From a virus, in the IMG/VR virus record IMGVR_UViG_3300017742_000100, positions 1 to 25,998 of that record: DNA of 25,998 nucleotides. The stretch is one strand, 5' to 3'. The notes under the pieces are model-generated. The model was not told where the DNA came from. It did not search any database and saw nothing but the letters and a program-made list of their open reading frames with translations. Within the stretch, counting starts at the first letter, position 1. Every line of letters starts with the position of its first letter. Position numbers and translations under genes: made by a program. This document shows, piece by piece, positions 16,886 through 25,200 of the stretch.

Positions 16886-17545
16886 ATGGCAGTAGCAACA
16901 ACACTAGCAATAGGAGCGGCAGTAGGTGGTATCACCAGCATGGTAGGAGCTCAAGTGCAAAAAAACGAAGCTAAAAAGCAAATGGAAGCAGAAGCAGCGA
17001 AAGCTAACGATGCTAAAACTGCTTTAGAAGAATTAGAAAAGAACAGGCAAGAAGTTATTAACCCTTATGAAAATATGGCTAATGAGTTTGAAAATTTAGG
17101 CGTCGCTACTCAAGCTTCTAAGTTTCAAGCTGAAGAGGCTGACATTGCTTTAGCTAATACTCTTGATACTATTATGCAAACTGGTGGTGGTTCAGGTGGT
17201 GCAACAGCCTTAGCAAGAGCTGCTTTAGAATCAAAACGTGGTATTTCTGCTGATATACAAAAACAAGAAAAAGCTAATAACGATGCTAGAGCTGAAGGAG
17301 CTAATCAAGTACAACAACTCAAAGCTCAAGGTGAAGCTTATAAATTTGAAACTCAAGAAGCTAGAGATGTTACTGAAATGGATAGGCTTCAATCAGAACA
17401 ATTTAATGCTGAAAACAGAGAAATGATGGCTCGTAATGCTAAAATGGCAGCTAATCAAGAGATGATAGGTGCAGTTGGTAGTATGGCATCGAGCTTAACT
17501 GGTCCCGACATGTTGACTGGAAAAAAAGGTAAATTATTCGGGTAA
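16886..17545 (+). CDS. Internal core/ejection protein, candidate T7 gp14-like
   Basis: A 219-aa protein with the plan of T7 gp14. An N-terminal hydrophobic Gly/Ala segment (ATTLAIGAAVGGITSMVGA, residues 4-22) could enter a membrane. A long Ala/Glu/Gln-rich coiled coil runs to about residue 185. A second Gly/Ala/Met-rich hydrophobic patch (MIGAVGSMASSLTG) lies near the end, and the tail is basic (GKKGKLFG). In the middle is a flexible TGGGSGGATALARAALESKR. It lacks a cleavable signal peptide pattern. The start is 1 bp after the preceding stop. In T7, gp14 is ejected and forms the outer-membrane pore for DNA entry; a similar job is plausible here for a Gram-negative host. Sequence identity with T7 is not claimed, only position, size and architecture. 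Confidence 0.62.
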   Translation: MAVATTLAIGAAVGGITSMVGAQVQKNEAKKQMEAEAAKANDAKTALEELEKNRQEVINPYENMANEFENLGVATQASKFQAEEADIALANTLDTIMQTGGGSGGATALARAALESKRGISADIQKQEKANNDARAEGANQVQQLKAQGEAYKFETQEARDVTEMDRLQSEQFNAENREMMARNAKMAANQEMIGAVGSMASSLTGPDMLTGKKGKLFG

Positions 17546-17555
17546 AATATAAATT

Positions 17556-19286
17556 ATGGCAAAAGTACAAAACTACGGTAGAGCATTAGGTAGAGGTGGT
17601 GCAGCTTCAAAAAGCACGGGTGCATATGCTAACCCTCAACAAGTAACTAATCAACAGTTCGCTGACTATATAGCTAAACAAAAAAGTGTTTCTCAAATTA
17701 TGAGAGAAAATACTGCTGCATTAATAGCTAAAAACGAACTTGAAAGAGCTAAGCAAGAACAATTGTTCGCTAAACAAAACACAGAACAAAGAGCTATGTA
17801 TGATAAAGTAGCTGGTATTAAAGAAACTGGTTACGGTACTTTTGATCAAAACATGAATGACTTTTTTGGTGATCAAACAGAAAAGTATTTTAAAATTAAA
17901 CAAGGTATACAAGACGGTACTATATCTCAAATGGAAGGTAATAGAACATTGTCTTATTTAAATAATCAAGTAGTTGAATTTAAAGATTCTGTTGTTCCTA
18001 TAATGGCTCAAGTTAAACAACTACAAGAAGCTTTAAAAATACCGCCTGGACAGCCTGGCGCTATAAGTTCAAGAGTACCTACTGCTCAGCAAGAAGTTTT
18101 ATTAGCTTTATCACAAGGTGGTAATGTAAAAATAGTTGACGATAATGGTCAGCTATGTTTATTTAAACCTGGTGAAGGAGATGAAGAAGCTGCTATGATT
18201 AACATAAATGAATTGTTAAATTTAGAGAGTAATGGTAAAGAATATTTTAAAACAGTTCCTGATATATCTGAATCTTTAAAAGGTGTTTATGATAACACTG
18301 TAAAGCCTGGCGGCAAGGACAATGCAGACTTAGTAATGTTTGAAACAAAAAGAATAGGTGATCAAGAGGCTACTGTTAAGTTTATGACACCTGAACAAAG
18401 AGCTAAAGCTGCTGAATCAATGGTTGCTTCTAATCAATTTAAAGGCATCTTAGATGATGAAGAACGTATGCAGAGCATTTGGGCTGATATGATGGGTAAA
18501 GACACAGACTGGATGGATGTTGAAGGAGCTACAGCTGAAGAGACAGAAGCTAATATTAAAAAGCAAAGAGATGAAGCTGCTAAATGGATGGCTAATAAAT
18601 CTATAGAGGATAATGCTGCAGCTGATGGTATTAAAATGATACAATCTACTAGAAAGTACAAAGCACCTGGATCAGGTAAAGCAACTAAGTCAAGTTTAAC
18701 AGATCAAGCTAGAGAACAAAGATACAATGTATATGCTGAAAAATCAAACGAGCTGGTCGGTAATCCTGACAAAATAGCAGCTGCTTTAACTGAGGTAAAT
18801 CCAGTTGGCAAAACATACAGTGTGGTTGATGAAGGCTATGTAGTTGATATGATGAATGAAGAGGATTTTGACAAATATAACGACTTAGACACTAAAGAAG
18901 AAAAAACTAAGTTTGCTAACAAGTTAGCTAAAGATAATAAAATAGTTATAGGTTCTATAATTGATGAGCAAGGCGATACAATACCAGGAACTAATACTGC
19001 TGAAGGTATAAGAGCTGCTTTGGCTGATGAAGGTGGTATAAACTTAGATCAACAAACCATATATTCTCAAAGGAGATCTCAAGCTGCAGAGCAAGCTTAT
19101 AAATCAGTAGATCCAAAGCCTAGTTCTGATCAACAATTTTTTAACTATAAAGGAAGAAGATATTTAAACCCTGATTATCAAGGTGTAAACGCGAACGCGC
19201 CGTCTAAATCTTTCAAAAATCAAGGAAAACCTGGTCAAGCTGGACAACCTACTCAACAAGGTGGAGGTACTGTAACTAATCCATAA
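17556..19286 (+). CDS. Internal core/cargo protein, candidate T7 gp15-like
   Basis: A 576-aa protein of unknown fold, placed as the second internal core protein. The N-terminus is basic and Gly-rich (YGRALGRGGAASKSTGAY). Residues about 35-90 form a charged coiled coil (NELERAKQEQLFAKQNTEQR), and long helical segments follow. The C-terminal 30 residues are Gln/Gly/Pro-rich and disordered (KPGQAGQPTQQGGGTVTNP). No transmembrane segment, protease or lysozyme motif is visible. It begins 10 bp after the gp14-like gene and ends 9 bp before the giant gene. T7 gp15 (747 aa) lies between gp14 and gp16 and forms the periplasmic tube; the position here matches but the length is smaller. A tail-chaperone or scaffold function cannot be excluded. 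Confidence 0.55.
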   Translation: MAKVQNYGRALGRGGAASKSTGAYANPQQVTNQQFADYIAKQKSVSQIMRENTAALIAKNELERAKQEQLFAKQNTEQRAMYDKVAGIKETGYGTFDQNMNDFFGDQTEKYFKIKQGIQDGTISQMEGNRTLSYLNNQVVEFKDSVVPIMAQVKQLQEALKIPPGQPGAISSRVPTAQQEVLLALSQGGNVKIVDDNGQLCLFKPGEGDEEAAMININELLNLESNGKEYFKTVPDISESLKGVYDNTVKPGGKDNADLVMFETKRIGDQEATVKFMTPEQRAKAAESMVASNQFKGILDDEERMQSIWADMMGKDTDWMDVEGATAEETEANIKKQRDEAAKWMANKSIEDNAAADGIKMIQSTRKYKAPGSGKATKSSLTDQAREQRYNVYAEKSNELVGNPDKIAAALTEVNPVGKTYSVVDEGYVVDMMNEEDFDKYNDLDTKEEKTKFANKLAKDNKIVIGSIIDEQGDTIPGTNTAEGIRAALADEGGINLDQQTIYSQRRSQAAEQAYKSVDPKPSSDQQFFNYKGRRYLNPDYQGVNANAPSKSFKNQGKPGQAGQPTQQGGGTVTNP

Positions 19287-19295
19287 TAAAATTTT

Positions 19296-22200
19296 ATGCC
19301 AAAATATACAATGCGAGATTCCACAGGTCAACTGTGGCACGATATAGATGATAATAATTTTTCTGATTTTATGTCTACATATCCAGACGCTGTTATAGTA
19401 GAAAAAATAGAAGATGAAACAGGCGATGGGCAAGAAGTAAGTACTACAGATAAGCTTATACCTGAAGATCCAGTTATAGAAGAAGTTGTTGAAATTAGTC
19501 CAGACGACAAGTATAGAGATAGAATTAAAAATAAGCTTTCTGGATATGATCCTAATAAAGCTTTATTAATAGAGTCTTTTGATCATCTACCTACTGAAGT
19601 TAGGATGAAACTTAAAGATTCAGATTTTGAATTAGGTAAATCTGGAGAGTGGGATAATATAAGTGTTGAAGGTAAAAAAATTTTAGCAGGAGACAAACCT
19701 TTTAATGAATTTTTAAACGCTCAGAAAGAAGTTGGTTTTAACACAGAGGCTGGTGGAATAGCTAGTTATAGAAATTTTGACGAAAGCTCTACATATGATA
19801 ATAAATTAGGGCAGTATAATAAAGATTTATATAATGCTTTATCTAACGTTAAACAAGGAGAAATACCTACTAGTGTATTAGACGGAGATCTTGGAGCTAA
19901 AATAGTAGGCCACGAAGAAGAGCAAGTTTATGGCACTCTAAATAACCTATATGGTGATTATGGTTTTACTTTTGAAGAAACAGGTATTGGAGACAATATA
20001 AAAGTGTATGCGCCTAATGGTCAGGCAACTGAAATATCTTTAGATAATTGGACTAACGTAGGTGATAAAGAACAAGCAGCAAAATTAAAAAGTTTTTTAG
20101 ATTTAAATAAAGGCAACTATAATCCTACTAGTATTAAGAAAATGGCTACTATAGCTAATGGAGATCTAGATGTAGCTGCAATGGAAAAAATTGCTAAAGA
20201 CGAAAAAGGAGAGGGTGACTGGGACTGGGTTACTAATATTTTTAAAGAAGAAAAAGTTTCTGATGATATAGTAAAAAACTTTGATGCAATTTATGATGCT
20301 GACATTGTAAAAGAAGAAACACAAAAACTAAATAACCAGCTAATAGACGTAAACAAGCAGTATTCACAAAATCAAGCTGCGTTTAATACTTATAAATTAG
20401 ATTTACAAAACTTACAAAACGAAATAAAACAAGGTAATTTATCTAACGAAGAAATTGCACAAAGAAAAGCTTTATTAGTTAAAACAGAACAAGATATATT
20501 AGCTACTGACAAAAGATTAAGTGGCATGTACAGTAGTCAAATACAACCTTTACAAGCACAACTACAAATAGTAAATGCTAAAAAATACGTAGTAGAAGCT
20601 GAAAAAGGTAATATAGCTGGTATAACAGCAAACACTATACTAGGCGTTGGGGATAAAATAACATCTTACTTTAATGGAGGTATGCTAGCTTTAAAAGAAG
20701 ATGACATTGAAAAATATTGGAGTGAAGATCCTGAGCAAGGTAAAAAAGCTTTAGCAAGAGAAGCTGAAATGGCTATATCTAAAATGACTGAAAAGTATGG
20801 AGCTGACGTAACTAATGAATATGAACAAGAGTTTAATTCTACTGTTGCTGGCGGTGTGTATACTTCTATGGTCGAAATGGGTAGCATGATGTTAGCCGCT
20901 GGTTTAACAGGCACTGGAGCTGTTGGTTATGGAGCTTTAATGGGATTATCTATAGCTGGCGGTGAGATGGAAGAGATGATGGGTGAAGACTTTGAAGGGT
21001 TATCAATGAAAGAAAGGTTTGGTTTAGCTACGACAATAGGTGTTGTTAATGGTGCTATAGAAGGTGCTGGTGGTTATTTTGGAGGTATGATAGGTGGTAT
21101 GGGAGCTAAAGGAGTTAGTTCAGTTGTTAGAAAAGGTGTGTTAGGTAAAGTAATGAGCAAGCTAGCTGGCAAACAAGTTTCTAAAGCCGCCATTAAAAAA
21201 GCTACTAATGAAATAATAGAAGAAGGATTAGAAACAGGTGTATACGCTTTAACTAAGGCTGGTTTAAAAGCTGGTAGCGCTGAAGCTGTAACTGAAGCAG
21301 CGCAAGAAATAGCTACTATGTCTATTAAGTCTGGTGTTAATTCTTGGAAAGAAAAAGAAGTGTTTGATAAAATGGCTACTGAAATAACTATGTCAAACGT
21401 GGTTAGAGCAGGAGCTATGGGATTTTTAGCAGGTGGACCTATTGGAACTATATCTGCAGGTTATAGAGCTAGTAAAGCTAAAGCAATGGATAAAATATCT
21501 GATAGCCAATATAGAATGGCTAAAGGCTTTACACTTAATAAAGGTTTTCAAGAAGGTTATTCTCAGCATTTGCAATTGAAAGTAATGGACCCTAATGATC
21601 CTATGACTCAAGAGCAAGCTAATACAATACTTAGAGATTTGAAACAAGACGGGGCCATGATGAGAGATATAGATGGCATGAGTCTGACTATTGAAGGAGA
21701 GAAAAAAGCTTTCACTTTATTACAAAGAAAACAAAAACTACAACAGCAAGTAGATAAAGCGGCTGATAAAGCTATTGTAAAAAAACAAAGAGAAGATATA
21801 ACTCAAATAAATGAACAGTTAGAAGCTATTAGTTTGCAGTACAATTTTGAATCAGCATTTGAGGCTGGTTTAGAACAAGCTAGAGAAACAACTGAAGCTT
21901 CTGGTAAAACTTTTACAGAGTTTAATTCATCTAAAGAGTTTGAAGCTAAGATGAAAGAGCTAGGAGAACAAGATGATGCTGGTTTTAAAGGAACTTCTGG
22001 TTACATAGACAATAGTGGTAATATATATATAAATAGAGAAGCTGCTAAAAACCTTAGAGACATTTCAGTTGGTCAGCACGAGTTACTTCACGGTGTTGTA
22101 GGTAAACAACTAGGAAGCGTAGCTCCTGAAACTGTACAAGGATTTAAAAATTCTTTAACAAGCAAAGAATTACAGGTAGTAGAGAAAAGATTAAAAGATG

Positions 22201-25200
22201 ATTATGGAGTTACTAGTGTAGAAGATGCTAATGCAGAAGAATATTTTAACGCTTTAGTAGACGGAGTTGTCAAAGGGGATATTAAATATGATGAAAATGT
22301 ATTTACTAAAATAGGTAATTTTATAGTTGAAAACGTATTAAGACCTATGGGATTTTCTAATGCTCAGCTAGGTTTTAAAGATGGTAGACAAGTTTATAAC
22401 TTTGTTAAAGACTATGCTAAGCAATCAAGACGTATAGCACAAGGACAACAAGAAGGATTTGAGGGTGAAGTAGGAGACATAGTAGCAAAGGGTACTGAAG
22501 GTAGAACTACTGGAGCTAAAAGTGCTCAAAAAATTTCTGACTCTTATAAAAAAATTGATGAGTTTTCAAAAAATCCAGACTTTGATATAGACTCTGAGTT
22601 TGACACTAAAAGATTATTAAAAGAAGCTGGAGGCATTATAGAGTCAACAACATCTAGGCTTTATGACGGAACTGCTCAAATGAACAAAGAGGGTGTTTCA
22701 AGAGAAGATTTTAAAAGAGATTTAGAAGCGTTGTTTACCGAGATATACAAGGGGTACGACGAAGACATGGATGTAAACATGCAAGGTGCTGGTAGACAAA
22801 CTAGTAATCTATTTAATTTAAGAGCAAATAAATTAGCTACAGATACCTTTAAACAAACTAGCAACGAAGTAAGAGCTGACCAAAGCACCTTACAAATAGC
22901 AGCTGAAGAAGACACTTCCAAAGACACTAGAACTGATAGAGAAATAAGACAAGCGGAAAGAAAAGGAGTTAAGGTTAGAGAGAAGTTACCTAAAGTTTAT
23001 GATGTAGATACAGTGGTTAAGTCTATAAGAGACAAAGCAAAAGGAAAAAGTTTTAAAGGTAAAAACATAAAGCAATTAAAAGGTTTTGCTTTACGTGAAG
23101 TAGTTGACATGATAGCTAGAGATGATAAAGATCTTGCAGATTCTATGTTTAGAAAGTTAGAGAAAAACTCTGACCTTAATAAACCAGAAATGTTTGCTAT
23201 ACAGAACTTTATAAATTCTAATATTGATATGGCTAAAGGTTCTTTACTTGAAGGTTATACTTCAAAATTTAAATCTTCAGGAGTAGTAAATAAATTATTA
23301 GAAAAGTTTTATAATAAACGTAGTGTAAGAGCTAAGACAGGACCAGGTTTAAATATTCAAATAAAAAAACCTAATATATCAGATGTTGAATTTAAAGAGG
23401 CTTTTGGAATTACAGGTAAAGATCAAGCTAACTGGAATCAAAAAGTAGCAGCAAGTAAAGGTGGTGTAAGTGACATATTAAAAGGCTTTGTTAGAAATTT
23501 TGATCAAGTAATATCTAGTCAAGAGATTAGAGAGCAAAAGATTATTGATGGAGATGCAGAGTCTGCAAGTGAATTAGCAGAGGCTATACCTCAAGGATTC
23601 TTTTCTAAATCTTCAGATGCTAACCAAGGTAAAAGTTTTGATGAAATACTAAACGATATATATGGTATTGAAAAAATTGATAATAAACAAAAAGCTCAAA
23701 TACTAAGTGATGCTTTAAGAGTTAAATTATTTGAAAATCCAGAAGAAACTATAGGAGATATAATAAAAGCAGTAGCTAATGGATTAGAAATAAAAGAAGG
23801 TTTTGCTTATGAACAAGTTTTATATGATGTTATAAACGATGCTGTAGCTCAATATGATATACCTGGCTTGCAATTATCAGCAGGTCCTACTGAAGTTGGA
23901 GGTGCAGCAGATATAGTATTAACTTATTATGGACAAGAAATAGGTATAGAAGCTAAAAAAGGCAATGCTAGATTTGGAAGTGTTACTGCTAAATACGATG
24001 AAGACGGTAATTTAATTATTAAAAAAGACTATACTTTTAACAAATTGTTAAATAAAATGTTAAAAGATGCTAAGCCTGAAATAGATGCTTATGTAAAAGA
24101 AGCGAATATAATTGGCAAAAGATTATTTGGCAAAAAATATATTCCTATAAAATACATTACTGATGCAATACCTCAAGAAGTCTACAATGAATTACAAATT
24201 AGAGGATTTCAAAAACGTATAACTCAAAACGCGAAAGTAGATACTAATTTTGTTTCAGAATTATATTGGGCTAAACAGAATGGAACTTCTTATATTCAAA
24301 TACAAGGACTAGGAACTTATTATTTAACAGATCCTTCAAATACTAATCTTGAGAATCCATTAAATTTAGATGTTCCACCTTTTACTGCTGATTTAATATT
24401 GTCATTTGCAACTGGATCTAACACAGCTAACAATCCAGCAGCATATAACAATAATGATTTAGAAGTTAAAACTAAAAATGCAAAAGGTAATCCACTAAAA
24501 AGGGCTTTACCTGGTAGTTCAGGTTTTAGAAGAATATCACTTAGGTTTCAGCCTAGTAAACTAACTGGATTAGAAAAATCATCATTACAGCTAGATCAAC
24601 CAGCAAGTGTTGCTAAAGCTTTTAGTCAAGCTGATATTAATAATCAAATAACTAAAGAACAAGAAGGAGCTTTTAAAGATAACAAACAAGAAGGTTTTTT
24701 TAGCAAAGTAATGGATCCAAATAATACTAATAACTCAGAACTTATTAATGAGTTTAGTAAAATGGATAAGGCTTTAGAATTAGCTAACTCGCTTGATCAA
24801 CCTGTTAAAAAAATTAGAGTGTTTGATTTTGATGACACATTAGCTACTAGCAGCAACTTGGTTTTTGCTAGTAAAGATGGAGAGACTATAACATTAAATG
24901 CAGAAGAGTTTGCTAAAAAAGGAGATAAACTATTGAATGAAGGATACGAGTTTGATTTTACAGATTTTAATACTGTTAGAGATGGAGAGCAAGGCCCTTT
25001 ATTTGACATAGCTAAAAGAATAAAAGCAGCTAGAGGCAATGAAGATTTATTTGTTTTAACAGCTAGAAATCCTGATGCTCAATCAGCAATATATGAATTT
25101 TTAAAATCAAAAGGTCTAGAAATACCATTAGAAAATATAGTAGGATTAGGTAATTCAACTGGAGAAGCTAAAGCACAATGGCTAGTAGGTAAAGCAGCGG

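Noticed and set aside
17238-17426. 62-codon open frame inside the 219-aa core protein gene
   Set aside because: Its Lys/Leu/Ile-rich translation is what an out-of-frame reading of Ala/Glu/Gln codons gives; the host gene is clearly coding.
11267-25039. Numerous minus-strand open frames of 60-94 codons under the tail and giant genes
   Set aside because: All are antisense to well-supported + strand genes and rich in Ser, Leu and Ile as expected for antisense AT-rich DNA. They have no gaps of their own for leaders or terminators.
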